DNA from: Geofilum rubicundum JCM 15548 | GTDB taxonomy: Bacteria > Bacteroidota > Bacteroidia > Bacteroidales > Marinilabiliaceae | Reading direction: 5' to 3' | DNA: 64,000 bases | Assembly: GCF_000974365.1 (NCBI RefSeq) | Contig: NZ_BAZW01000015.1 | Coordinates: 1-64,000 of the forward strand | Shown here: positions 18,986 through 29,679 of the stretch, piece after piece | Numbering within the stretch: the stretch's first letter is position 1 | How the letters are laid out: each line of letters begins with the position of its first letter | Translations under genes and position numbers: made by a program | The notes under the pieces: model-generated | What the model was told of the DNA's origin: nothing | Databases searched by the model: none | What the model saw: the letters and a program-made list of their open reading frames with translations, nothing else

Positions 18986-19745
18986 CTGTATTTTTGAGAA
19001 ACGATTCAAGGAAATCAAGATTGTCTCCAAGAATTACACGGTCATATTTATTAATGACATCTTTACCTCCATGCCTAAAAGCTTGGCCACCAACCAAAAT
19101 CAACAACTCTGGAAATTCCTTCCTGATGGATTGTATCATGGATTCAAGTTCTGGCAAATGAAAGTAAAGACTTAAGGAAAGGGCAAGGATGGTGGGATTC
19201 GTCGTTTTAACAAAATCCACGAGTTCTTTCGTGGGCGTATTGGCCCCCAGAAAATAGGCATTCCACCCATGTATCTCAAAAACATCGGAAACCATTTTAA
19301 TTCCAATCTGGTGGAGTTCGTTTTCAACGCAAGATACAACAACCGTTTTATTTATTTTCTTATCAGATATGATGCTTAAATAAAGCATATTTAGCAGGGA
19401 CTCTACAATGGCGGATGCCAAATGCTCAGTGGCGACACTGATCTTTCCCTCTTCCCATAGCTCGCCAACTTCATATAGCGCTCGCTTCAGCACTCCTTCA
19501 TAGAGTTGGTTGATTGTATGGCCACTATTTAAAAAGTCATTCACCTTTTGGGAACAGGTCACCCTGTCTCCTTCCAAAAGTGCCGCTAAAAATATACGAT
19601 ACTCCAAATTATCTGACAACTTGTTTTTTATTAGTAAAAGTTTGTTCCCTACAAGCTGTTTATACGAAGAAATCTGACCAAGGTTATTTATGCGATCGAT
19701 TGGTGTGATGGATGGATGAACTGGAATTCTAACGGACGCTTCCAA
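18972..19745 (-). CDS. Cobalamin-binding protein, AerR/CarH-type photosensor domain
   Basis: About 258 residues (start uncertain; the best in-frame codon is TTG at 19745). It holds a helical B12-cap domain and a Rossmann B12-binding domain. The cap carries W-x9-EH (LWEEGKISVATEHL), the motif by which CarH-type photoreceptors enclose adenosylcobalamin. The second domain has ELHQIG, a variant of the DxHxxG histidine-ligand motif, then the SLSL segment and VGGQAF. There is no DNA-binding HTH in front, so it resembles the stand-alone regulator AerR rather than CarH. It reads on continuously from the kinase upstream only because of a frameshift there; the kinase's own frame stops at 19786. A light- or B12-sensing role for the operon is inferred. 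Confidence 0.75.
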   Translation of the reverse strand: MEASVRIPVHPSITPIDRINNLGQISSYKQLVGNKLLLIKNKLSDNLEYRIFLAALLEGDRVTCSQKVNDFLNSGHTINQLYEGVLKRALYEVGELWEEGKISVATEHLASAIVESLLNMLYLSIISDKKINKTVVVSCVENELHQIGIKMVSDVFEIHGWNAYFLGANTPTKELVDFVKTTNPTILALSLSLYFHLPELESMIQSIRKEFPELLILVGGQAFRHGGKDVINKYDRVILGDNLDFLESFLKNTDENG

Positions 19746-19785
19746 TGGCTTGCCCTGGGCTGATATAGAGATGGATAGGCAACTG

Positions 19786-20954
19786 TCAGGTGTAGCTGGC
19801 TGGCAGTGACACATGGAAGGAGCTCCCCTTGCCGGGTTCGCTTTCGACCCAGATGTGGCCGTTTTGCATTTTGGTGAGTTCGTAGCAGAGGGGCAGGCCG
19901 AAGCCGGTGCCGGATTCGCCGTAGGTGCCGGGGGTGGTGATGGAGCTGGAGGGCAGAAAGAGGCGGGGAGAACATCGGGTGCAATGCCTGTGCCGAAATC
20001 GGTGACGGTGATGATGGCTTCCTTGTCTTTAAGGGCGTGACTGATGATGACCTCGCTGCCAGGGGGTGAAAACTTGATGGCGTTGGACAGGAGGTTTCTT
20101 AAAATGGTGATAAGCATGATTTCATCGGCAAAGACGGTGGCATCTTCCGGTATATGGGAATGGATGCGGATGTTTTTGCTGCCGGCCACCGGGTTGATTT
20201 GATTCAAGACCCGCTTGATGAGCTTTTGCAGTGGTAGTCTGGAAGGGTAGTGCTTCATTTTGCCACTTTGCGACAGCGCCCAGTTGAGGAGGTTCTCAAC
20301 CAATTCATACATGGAGTGGGCATTGCTGCCCAGCAATTGAATGAGCTGCTTGTTTTCCTGTGGCGAATTGTTTTCAAATTGGGTACTGAGAATTTCCAGA
20401 AAGCCCATGAGGTTGTTCAGCGGTCCTCTCAAGTCGTGGGCGATGATGTACAGGAATTTGTCCTTCTGGGCATTGATTTCCTTGAATTCCAGATTGGTGT
20501 CCTTCAGGGATTGTTCCATCTTTTGGAACTCCCGGATGATGATGGTTTCATCGGTGATGTTTTGTAGGATCAGCAGTGAGTGGTTCTGCAATTCGGGGGC
20601 GGAAATGATTTCAGGGACCAGGCGTATGATGTGCTTTGGAAATACTTTGGATGGAAAGGTCACGGAACTATCGTCAATGTCCTCCGGGGGATGGTTGATC
20701 AGTTGTTTCAGTCGGGACTCCGGATCGGAGAGGTAGTTGGATAGGTGGTGACCGTTTAGGTTACCGGATTTACCAGTCAGTATCATGGCAGCTTTGGGAC
20801 TGTGTTTTATAATTTCTCCCTTACCCGATGCAATGATCAGGCCTATGGTGCGGCTTTGCCAGGCCTTCTCAAAAATCTTTTTGAAAGCTTTAAGACCGGC
20901 CGTCTCCAGCTCTTTGTCGATGTCGGTGTGTGCGGTAGAAGTGTCCATACCCAT
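19786..20954 (-). CDS. PAS sensor histidine kinase, frameshifted
   Basis: Cytoplasmic histidine kinase of about 390 residues when corrected. A PAS-like domain spans about 30-140, a coiled coil 140-165, and the H box AHDLRGP has His173; then N box LRNLLSNAIKF and G1 DFGTGIAP. Just after this the frame shifts at a run of four G on the plus strand (19965-19968): in the +1 frame the sequence continues RLFLPSSSITTPGTYGESG, then GTGFGLPL (G2 box), WVESEPGKGSSF and a TGA at 19788-19786. Uncorrected, the gene is fused to the following B12-binding protein through a Pro/Ala-rich nonsense stretch. Adding one G restores both genes. Neighbours imply that it signals with the B12 protein. Confidence 0.8.
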
Positions 20955-21069
20955 TTTTGTTGATTTTTTAGTCGTTTCCGCTAAATAAACAAGGGTTGGT
21001 TAGTACACTACAATTTCTGAATATTCACTGCCAAAATCAATATTACAGTGAAGTTATTTTGTAAAATAT

Positions 21070-21779
21070 TTATTCGGAGAGTTTTCTAATCACCTGTGAG
21101 GCAGTCATAATGCCGAATAGAGCGGGCATGTAGCTGATGGTACCCACGGTGGTTTTTTTGTTTTGCTCGTCTTCCACAAAAATGACGTGGTCTTTGTTGA
21201 CTGCTTCCGGACTGAAAACCACTTCAAAGCCTTTTTTGATGCCAAACTTGGTGAGTCTTTTGCGAATCATCCGGGCCAGTTTGCAGTTGTACGACTCAGA
21301 AATATCGGCCATTTTGACTTGCATGGGATCCATTTTGCCACCGGCACCCATGCTCGAGATGAGGGGTATTTCCTTTTGGAGGGTGTGGACAATTAAAAAT
21401 ACCTTGGGCGACAATGAATCAATGGCATCCACCACGTAATCGAGCTTTTGATTGAGCACCTGGGGGATGAGTTCCTGCTTGATAAAAAAATCGATTTTGT
21501 TGATTTTGATGTAGGGGTTGATGTCGAGCAACCTTCTGGCCATCACGTCCACTTTCAACTGATCTTCGGTGCTGCTCAGTGCCGGCAACTGGCGGTTGCG
21601 ATTCGAGGGCTTCACCACATCGCATCAATCAGGGTGATTTCGCCAATGCCTGCCCGTACAATCATTTCCGCGGCATAAGAGCCCACACCGCCAACACCGG
21701 CGACCAATACATGCGCTTTTTGCAATTTTTCAATACCCTCCTTACCCAATAACAATTCCGTTCTGCTGAGCCACTCCAT
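21070..21779 (-). CDS. tcdA: tRNA threonylcarbamoyladenosine dehydratase, frameshifted
   Basis: ThiF/E1-like enzyme that cyclises t6A37 in tRNAs to ct6A, using ATP. The first ~55 residues from ATG 21779 contain the Rossmann loop VAGVGGVGSYAAEMI and end with TLIDAM and a stop; the rest continues in another frame as VVKPSNRNRQLPAL, the conserved E1 adenylation motif with the Arg finger region, then DYVVDAID and SSMGAGGKMDP. One base missing near 21617-21624 (expected DADVV) explains the break. The remainder is full length and well conserved, so I read it as an intact gene with a sequence error or a very recent lesion. It lies 10 bp upstream-coupled to the TatD-like gene. Confidence 0.85.
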
Positions 21780-21788
21780 GCTTCCTCC

Positions 21789-22448
21789 TTATAAATTTTG
21801 ACCCGCAAAGGTAGAAAGAAAATTTTGGTGTAGCTGTGCTTTGAGTTGGCTAAGCGATATCTGGCCTATATCTGCTGCCCTTTGGTAAATGCTTTGGATG
21901 GATTGCTCGCTTTCGTCCGTTTCTAAAAACCACTGGTCGGCCGCCAGCGCTTTCAGCGCGCCGGCTGCCTTGCTGTCGGCCTGCATCAGTGCTTCCCCAA
22001 AGGAGAGGAAAAAGCCCGCCTTAATCAGCTGTTCCGCCAATTGCGGATGTCCCGCAAAGCCATGAATGATCCAGGGTCGGGTAGCAGTGCCTTCCTTCCG
22101 CAAAGCCATCAACTCGTTAAAATAACCCACGCAATGAATAACTACGGGCACATTCAATTTTTCGGAAAGCTCGATGTGCTGTTTAAACAGGCTTGTCTGT
22201 TTGGCCAGATCGCCCCCCTGGAATTTATCCAGACCACATTCGCCAATGGCGGTCAGATGCTCGATGTCGCTGGCCTGATCTATTAAACGCACGCGTTCCG
22301 GCTGGTCGGCATCCCAGGGATGAACACCAAAGCTGACGTGGCTGGCCTGGAATTCTGGCCGGTCTTCACCGGCCCGGAGGTTCAGAATTTCGAGAACCTC
22401 CGGATGGTTTTGAAGATGGTGGGTATGTATGTCAATGTAAGGTAGCAT
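21789..22448 (-). CDS. TatD-family metal-dependent hydrolase
   Basis: 219 residues of the TatD-like amidohydrolase fold (putative DNase or proofreading hydrolase). Visible metal ligands: N-terminal DIHTHH, GECGLD, the strand-five VVIHC, and the HGFAG His, with a late ETDES. It is shorter than classical TatD (~260), fitting the short Bacteroidota branch. It abuts the alpha-2-macroglobulin gene stop by one base and precedes tcdA, suggesting one transcript. Confidence 0.85.
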   Translation of the reverse strand: MLPYIDIHTHHLQNHPEVLEILNLRAGEDRPEFQASHVSFGVHPWDADQPERVRLIDQASDIEHLTAIGECGLDKFQGGDLAKQTSLFKQHIELSEKLNVPVVIHCVGYFNELMALRKEGTATRPWIIHGFAGHPQLAEQLIKAGFFLSFGEALMQADSKAAGALKALAADQWFLETDESEQSIQSIYQRAADIGQISLSQLKAQLHQNFLSTFAGQNL

Positions 22449-25400
22449 CTATTCTTCACGCAGCACCCTGACCCATTGTCCGGGCTCCAAAGCACGGATG
22501 TTGTGGTCGTACATGGCTTCACAGGTAACGGCCGGCAGGAAAAACTCCCCGGCGTAAGAGGCATGGAGCAGTACCACCAGTTTTTTGGACTGTCCCCGGT
22601 TCAGGTCGAGGTACGACAGCACCCGGTCGTCCCGCACATCCCGATAATCTGGCTGATCCAATTCATGCACCTGCGCCGATGCTTCCATGCGGGTGTTGCG
22701 AATTTCCCATCCGGAAGGAAATATCTGCGTCAAGGCCAGGTTGGTGATGGTGCCGGCACCCGGGTTGCCCAGGGTGACTATGGCTTTAAAGTCGGTGCCT
22801 TGCGGCAGACTGGCTATATCAATCGGGCGGTTGTCCAGCGTCCGGTACTCCATTTGCATGGTCAGTCCCGAAGCCGACTTAAGCGACAAGCTATCCTTCA
22901 GCGGCTGGCCACCCAAAATTAATTGGGCAAATATTTCTTTGTCGGATCCATTCTCAATCAGCATTTGGCCCTTGGGCCGACTTTCCAGTTGCAAAACTTC
23001 GCGGAAGAGCGGTTTGGTAAAGCTGATTTTTTGCGCCCGCTCTTTGTTCACCTTGAATGCTGCTTTGGTGGGACCCGACCCTGATGGGCGTCCCTGGGTA
23101 TAGCGACTCAGTGCCAGCAGAGAATAGGCGGTGGTCTGCGTACTCATCCACTGGTCGCTGTTCAGACTGTTGGCGAGTTGTCGCGTCAGGGGCGCCGCCT
23201 GCTCGCGCTCACCCATCAGCAGCAGCGTTTCAATCACCATGGCCAAATCGCGTGTTTCCGATCCGTAGGTAAAGGCATAGACTTGTTGGGGATTGGCCGT
23301 CGGCAGGGACTGGGCCACTTCTTTGGCCACTTCACCCATGCCTGCGTAGGCATAGGCCGCAGCCAGACGCCATTTGGCGGGATTCGACAGGTTGGGCTGT
23401 TGGCGCAAGCGGTTCATGCCACCAATTTCGGTCTCACCAGCCAGCGCCAGGGTAAAGAGGCGGTAGGCCTGCACAAAATCGCTGCCGTGGTAGCGGCCCG
23501 ACCGGTCGGGCACCCAGGCCCCGGCCTTATTTTTCTGATAGCCCAACCAGGCTTGTTTGATCGACTGGGGAATGGTGTAGCCCTTCTTTTCGGCCTCCAG
23601 CATAAAGTGACCGGCATAGCTGGTTCCCCACTCGTCGGATTGGTTACCACCCGGCCAGTAGGCCAGACCGCCATCGGCGGTCTGGTACGACCGCAGTCGG
23701 TTCATCACACTCTGCACATTGGCCTGTGTCAGGCTGAGCTCCCCGACCTTCATTTCCATGATGTCGGGCATGTACAGCTGCGGAAATCCGCCCGAGGTAA
23801 TTTGCTCAATGCAACCGTGGGGATATTGAAGTAAAAATTTCAACCGTCGGCCAAAATCAATGGGTGGAATGGTACTTAACTCCAGGACAGAGGAGTTGGA
23901 ACCCGCCACACCAAAGAGGGCATAGTCGATGGTCTGCGAACTCTGTTTGGGAATGGTCACCGATTGAACCACGGTCATGGGCGGATTGGGATTACGAACG
24001 GGTAAATGTATGGTATTAGATCCTGATTCAGAACCTGATTGGGCGGTTACCTCAATCTTTGATACACCAATTTGGGCACCCGCTTTTAATTCAAAGTAGA
24101 TCGTCTGTTCCCCTTCCTGATCGAACACCACCGTCTGCTCTTCCTGTCCGGTCGCCGTCAGCAAGTCATCCAGCGCCACTCTCACCTTCACCCGGCCCAC
24201 CGCCTGGCCAGAGGCAAAGACGGTCACCGGCAAAAGCACGGTTTCATCCGGACCCAGAACCCGTGGCATGGAACTCCACACCATCAGGGGCTGCTTGATG
24301 GCCACCCGCTGTTCGGCCGACCCGTTGGCCTGGCCGCTGGTGGCGACGACCATGACGCGGACCGACCCGGTATAATTGGGAATGTCTATGTCGTGTTTGT
24401 TTTTACCCCTCTTTTTCAGATCGAAAGGCCCCATGAATTTAACCATGGGTTCAAAACGGCGTGTCTGGTTTTTGGCGTTCGCCCCGATCAAATCATCCCC
24501 GCCGCCAATGCCAAAAATGCGTTCAATGCGACCGCCGTAGGCACCCAGGACAAAATCGTAGATGTCCCAGGTCTTGCTGCCCAGTGCTTCGCGGGCATTG
24601 AAAAGGTTCCAGGCATTGGGCGTTTTAAAGTTGGTCAGGTCCAGCAAGCCATCGTCGACGATGGCCAGTGTGTAGCTCATCGACTGGTTGTTAGCTTCGC
24701 TTACCTCAACGGTTGCTTTCTGCATGGGGCGCCATTCAGTGGCCGTTTTAATTTCGGGCGATAAGATGCTGGCACTGTTGTGTACCATGACCGGAATGAC
24801 CCCGTATAGGCGGATGGGCAGGTCGTTGTTCTTGCGCTGGTGCGGCTGTAAATAGCTGATATGAACGTAAATATTGGGGGTCATTTCTTCCGTTACTTCA
24901 AAAGTAAAGGAAGTGCTTTCTGCCTGGGGTTGTACCCACCAGCTGCGCAGGACGCCTGCGCCGTTTTCCAGACTGACCAGGGCTCTGCCTTCGCCCGAAG
25001 AGGGGAAGGTCACGGTGGCCGTTTGTCCCGTTTCATATTTTTCCTTATCCGTGTTGAACAGCAACATGGCGGCTACATCGGCGCCGCCGCGGCCCGGTTT
25101 CTGGGCCCAACCGGGCCAATCTACCAGAACGGTGGCGGAGGTGGCGTGACCATCCTGGCCATCTTCCACGCGGATGAGGTAGCGGCCCCATTCAGGATGC
25201 TCAATTTTGAAAGGAAGCGTGCCCTTGCCGTTGGAAGTATGGACCGTTCCCGATTGGATTTCAGTGGCGGAGCCTGAGCTCACATAGCGGGCCAAATCTT
25301 CTTCGCTGCGGTCCCACCACCAGCGCCAGTTGATTTTATAAATGGTGTATTTCAGGTTTTGGACACTCATCGCCCGTCCTGTTTCACTCACGGTAGCCAG

Positions 25401-27991
25401 GTCAATCTGATAGTCCTTATCCGTTATTAAATAGTTGTTTTTATCGCCCTCCGGCGTTCGGATGCCCACATAGGTTTTGTAGGGCGACATTTTCTTGTTG
25501 GTCTGCTGAATGCTGAACGATCCGCCCTCTTCATACACCCTGGAAGTAAAAGTCGCGTTGAGAAAGCCCGGCGCCCGGTAATTGGTGCCGGCCGGCATGG
25601 TAATGGTCGCCTCCCCGTTGGCATCCAGTCGGCCGTCAAAGAGCGTCCTTTCCGATGGTTCAAAGCGCCTGGCCGCATCATCGAATAGGTAGCCCGGGTA
25701 CTTGTCGAATGTGGTTTTGATGGGTTTCACCGAAACGTTGAGATCGGCCTTCAAATTCGCCGCCGCTGCGCCATGCAGCCATTCCGACTTAAAGGCAATG
25801 GTGTTGCTTTGGCTGGTTGATAGTACTTCCGCGCCGAATGTCAGTTCCACGCGCAGTCGGTTGGGCTTGATGGTCTCGATGCGCAAAGGTTGCTCAAACA
25901 CGGCATCGCCCAGCGATACACGCGCTTGCCAGAAACCGGTGGGCGCATCCTCCGCCGTAGCCGTGCGGAAGGTATAGATGAGGTTCTCCGGATGGCTGCT
26001 GACCATTCTTTTCACCAACTGTCCACGCGGATTAATCAGCTCAAAAGTCACCGGATGGTTGTCCGGCAGGCGCCGTTGCTTGTCCTCCGGAATAAAAGAG
26101 ACAAAGATGGAATCCCCGGGGCGCCACACACCGCGCTCTCCGTACAGGTAGCCCTTGAGGCCGTCCCGAAGCGTTTGTCCCGCCACGTCGAAGCGGCTTA
26201 CCGACAGGGCGTGACCTTCATCCAGTCGGAGATAGCCCCGCTGTTGGTCCTTTTTCACCACCAGTAAGAAAGGCTTGCCTTTGGAGATGTTCAGTCGGGC
26301 CATGCCCTCCGCATCGGTCTGCCCTTTGGCCAGTGATTGCAGCTGGTAATTGAGCACCTCCAACGAGGCATCGGCCATGGGGGCCGTGGTGGACAAATCC
26401 GTGATGTAGGCATGCAATGATGCACCGATACCTGATTTGGCGATGACGCCCAGGTTGGAGGCCATCAGGTTTCGGCTGACCCAGCGGGAGCGCCGGTAGT
26501 AGGCATCCGAGCAAGGGTTGTCGCGTTCTCTCCAGTTCCATTCCTCGTATTGATAGGGATATTCACTGTAGTAGTTATCGGCCTCGTCCCAGAAGTCGCC
26601 GTCGTCCATCCACTTTCTTTCCTGGGAAATGGTGCCCGTTTCTGCCTCGGCGCAGGGAAAAACCGCATCCATGCGTTCAAAGCCCAGTTCAACGCGGTAA
26701 ATGGCACCCGGATCGGCTGAATCATTTTCGACAGATCCAGCGCAAAGGTATTCCACTTGTTCAGATCCACCGTGGCATCCTTTTCGAGGGAGAGGACCGA
26801 TTGGTGCACCAGTCGCCCCGCCCTTTTCAGCTGGGAGCTTTCATCGAGGGTGTTGACCTGCAGGAAGTGGGGAATGTTGTTTTCGTAGATTTTGATGACC
26901 CGCACAATGACCGATTTCAGCGAAACCGCCTTGAAATGCATCAGCAGCTGGTCGGAATAAGGCAGAATATTGCCCTGACCAATGAATTCCACGGCCGGGT
27001 TGAGACTCGAAAAGTGCAGTTGAAAGCGGTGGCTGTCTCCGGTAACATCGCCCAGTACGCTGCGCAAGCCCGGCAGCAGCACCACTTCATAATCGCCATA
27101 GATGTTCTGGGAAGGATAGATTTCCAAAACATTGCCATTGACAAAATGCGAGGCCTCCGTCCCGTTGGTAAAGAGATAGAGCCCTGTGATATCGCGGGTA
27201 TCGTCCAGCGGCGCACTGAAAATAAAGCGTATGGATTGTCGCGGCTGCTGTTCCGTCTCCACCGCCTGTACCGAGAAGTCGCCAATGGCCGGAATGGGAA
27301 TTTCAATCACATCCTTTCCGGTGGCACCAATCACGGCACCCGAGTGGTGCAGTTCCACCTTGTAGGCGCTTTCCTGTCGACGAATCGGAGTAATTTCAAA
27401 GAGGAAGGTCTTGCCATCTGTTTGGGTCCATGCAATGGGTAAATCCTTATCGGGCGTCTCCGCCTCCAGCACGGCCTGAGCCTCTTCCAGCGTGATGTCA
27501 TCCGCGACGGTCAGCCGACCGGTTATTTTGTAATTCTCAAAATCGTCCTCCCCGGCGGGTGCCAGATAGTTGGTGGTAATGCGGTAATTTTGGGGAATGG
27601 TGGCCACCTCAAAAAAGAAATCCTCCTTTTCACCGTCCAGCAATTGCTTCAAATGAAGGGTGATTTGATAGGTTGAGCCCGGATGCAGTTTCTCCTCTGG
27701 TGTAAACTGAAGCGTTTGACTATCGGTCCAGCTCCAGCTGCCCTTCACCCTGGGAGTAATAGTAGCTACAGAAGCAGGGGCCGACCGACCGGCCATGGCC
27801 GATGGCACACTGTCGGTAAACTGAACGATGAATGATCCGTTGGTAGGTATGTAGCCCGAAGTAAAGGCGGTGATGCGCGGGTGAAAACCCGAATGGGAAA
27901 TTTCTGATGGTTCCGTCCGGTTGCATCCGGAAAACCAAAGCAGGGCCACAAAAATGGTCCCGACAAACAGGGGGAGGGTAATTCTAATCAT
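22449..27991 (-). CDS. Bacterial alpha-2-macroglobulin-like protein, frameshifted
   Basis: About 1,847 residues when corrected. The N-terminus is a lipoprotein signal (MIRITLPLFVGTIFVALLWF, then SGC), followed by MG-type domains, a bait-like middle region, and the thioester domain with GCIEQ (Cys codon at 23811-23813) and the helical TED barrel (LRSYQTADGGLAYWPGG). Family role: periplasmic protease trap that covalently captures attacking proteases after bait cleavage. A single missing base near 26711-26718 splits the gene: one frame ends after LDLSKMIQP, the other resumes DPGAIYRVELGFERMDA. Both halves are otherwise full and in register. The usual partner penicillin-binding protein PbpC is not adjacent. 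Confidence 0.88.
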
Positions 27992-28086
27992 GCGAAACGG
28001 GATTGATGGTTATATGGTTACGCTTGTCGCCAAGCGAGCGCTAAAGTAATAGGAATTTTGTTAATGAACAAGAAGTGGGCCCTAAA

Positions 28087-28329
28087 TCATGGCACCGGAT
28101 CATGTCCGTGGCCGCCCCAGGGATTGCAGGAGGCGATGCGCTTGATGGCCAGCCACAGGCCTTTGATGGGACCGTGTTTTTTGAGTGCTTCGATGGTGTA
28201 TTGCGAGCAGGTGGGGTAGTAGCGGCAGGAGGAACCCAGCATGGGACTGATGGCGTACTGATAGAATTTCACCGGTAGCACCAGGAGAAATACCAGTGCC
28301 TGTCGCAGATAGTGAAAGAACTTATTCAT
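28087..28329 (-). CDS. yidD: Membrane protein insertion efficiency factor YidD
   Basis: 80 residues, the usual length. Shows the family core [20 protein letters not shown] with its conserved Cys pair, then a C-terminal [13 protein letters not shown]. It acts at the inner membrane beside YidC. It overlaps rnpA by 8 bp, a conserved arrangement in bacteria. Confidence 0.95.
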   Translation of the reverse strand: MNKFFHYLRQALVFLLVLPVKFYQYAISPMLGSSCRYYPTCSQYTIEALKKHGPIKGLWLAIKRIASCNPWGGHGHDPVP

Positions 28330-28750
28330 GGGCTTCCTTGCTTATTGGGGTGTCTTCCGGTGCTGTTGTCAGTACTTCGGTGAGTTTGTCAATGGCCTTT
28401 AATACGCCCTTTTGAATCGAGGTGTAGGGCAGTACTTCCTTATCGAGATAAATGAGGGCAAAGATTAATTGCTTGCCCTCGGGAACGTGGGGGTAGAGGA
28501 GGTGTTTGTGAAGGCGATAGGCCTCGCGCATCTTGCGGCGGATCAGGTTGCGTTTTACGGCGCGTTTAAAGCGCTTTTTGGGTACCGAAAAGAGAATCTT
28601 GGCCGGTGCGTCGTCTACCGCATCCACCAACAGGTATTGCACCCTGGCGGGGTAAGCCATCAGGGCCTTGCCCGACTCAAAAAGCTCACCCACCTGTTTT
28701 TTCAGGCAAAGACGTTCTTTCTTTTTAAATGTGTACTGCGGTAGTGTCAT
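28322..28750 (-). CDS. rnpA: Ribonuclease P protein component
   Basis: 142 residues. The RNR motif [19 protein letters not shown], which contacts the RNase P RNA, is intact, and [12 protein letters not shown] precedes it. It helps mature the 5' ends of tRNAs. It overlaps yidD downstream. The C-terminus is slightly extended ([15 protein letters not shown]) compared with short homologues. The rpmH gene often found upstream is not here. Confidence 0.95.
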   Translation of the reverse strand: MTLPQYTFKKKERLCLKKQVGELFESGKALMAYPARVQYLLVDAVDDAPAKILFSVPKKRFKRAVKRNLIRRKMREAYRLHKHLLYPHVPEGKQLIFALIYLDKEVLPYTSIQKGVLKAIDKLTEVLTTAPEDTPISKEAHE

Positions 28751-28814
28751 GGTGTTTTTGCCGACGGTTTTATCTTTCTAAGGCTGCTTAAACAACTGCT
28801 CAAACCTACAAAAA

Positions 28815-28851
28815 AAACACTCCATTCGGAACAAAGGCCAAAGGAGTGTTT
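28815..28851 (-). terminator. Intrinsic terminator between hemD and rnpA
   Basis: Inverted repeat AAACACTCC / GGAGTGTTT (9 bp) around a 19-nt loop. On the minus strand the second arm is followed by a run of T, so it should end the hemD transcript before rnpA. The plus strand also shows a T-rich tail. Confidence 0.8.
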
Positions 28852-28887
28852 CTGTTTTATATCAGGGGCCTGCCCTGTGGTGTTGCT

Positions 28888-29634
28888 TTACTTCTTGTTG
28901 TGTTGTTTGATGAACATCTCCAATGCAGCGGTGATGGATGGTGCCTGTGGCATGGGTGCCTGAATGTCCAGGCGCAGACCGGCTTCTGTGACCGCCTTGG
29001 CGGTCGCAGGTCCAAAAGAGGCAATCACAATATCGTTCTGCTTAAAATCGGGGAAGTTCTGAAACAAGGAGGCAATACCTGAGGGACTGAAAAAGACGAG
29101 CATGTCGTAATCAATTTCTTTGATATCGCTCAAATCGCTGCTCACGGTGCGGTAGAATGTCGCCTTGGTGTATTTGACCTTCGATTTGTTCAGTAATTCC
29201 GGAATTTCTTGTTTGTGCATGTCTGACAGCGGCACCAGAAAACGTTCTTCCTTGTGTTTTTTCATGACATCCACCAGATCGGAAAACTTACCGGTTGAAT
29301 GAAAAATTTTGCGCTTCCTGTAAACAATGTATTTCTGCAGGTAAAAAGCCGTGGCTTCCGAGATGCAGAAATATTTCATGTCATCGGGAATGATGGTTCG
29401 TGTTTCTTCGCTAATTCTGAAAAAGTGATCAATGGCAGTCCTGCTGGTGAATACCACAGCGGTGTGATCCAGAATGTTGATTTTTTGCTGGCGAAACTCC
29501 TTGGAGTTCACCCCTTCCACTTGAATGAATGGCCTGAAATCAATTTTGACATTGTTTTTTTCGGCCAACTCGAAGTAGGGCGACTTAAGGGTGCTTGGCT
29601 TGGGTTGTGAAACCAGAATCTTTTTAATCTTCAA
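28888..29634 (-). CDS. hemD: Uroporphyrinogen-III synthase
   Basis: 248 residues, the usual size. It converts hydroxymethylbilane to uroporphyrinogen III in haem and corrinoid synthesis. Family signs: N-terminal KKILVSQPKP, VVFTSRTAIDHFF, a central FLVPLSD, MLVFFSPSGIASLF and VIASFGPATAKAVTEAGL. Sequence identity in this family is low, but the order of motifs is convincing. It follows the DUF4271 gene closely, as in many Bacteroidota. Confidence 0.88.
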   Translation of the reverse strand: MKIKKILVSQPKPSTLKSPYFELAEKNNVKIDFRPFIQVEGVNSKEFRQQKINILDHTAVVFTSRTAIDHFFRISEETRTIIPDDMKYFCISEATAFYLQKYIVYRKRKIFHSTGKFSDLVDVMKKHKEERFLVPLSDMHKQEIPELLNKSKVKYTKATFYRTVSSDLSDIKEIDYDMLVFFSPSGIASLFQNFPDFKQNDIVIASFGPATAKAVTEAGLRLDIQAPMPQAPSITAALEMFIKQHNKK

Positions 29635-29679
29635 TGTGCATCAGTTTTAGTTCAACAAAAATCGGAACTACTCCATTTT

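Noticed and set aside
22476-25277. Several plus-strand frames opposite the alpha-2-macroglobulin gene
   Set aside because: All lie within the conserved minus-strand gene and have no family resemblance, signal or upstream promoter.
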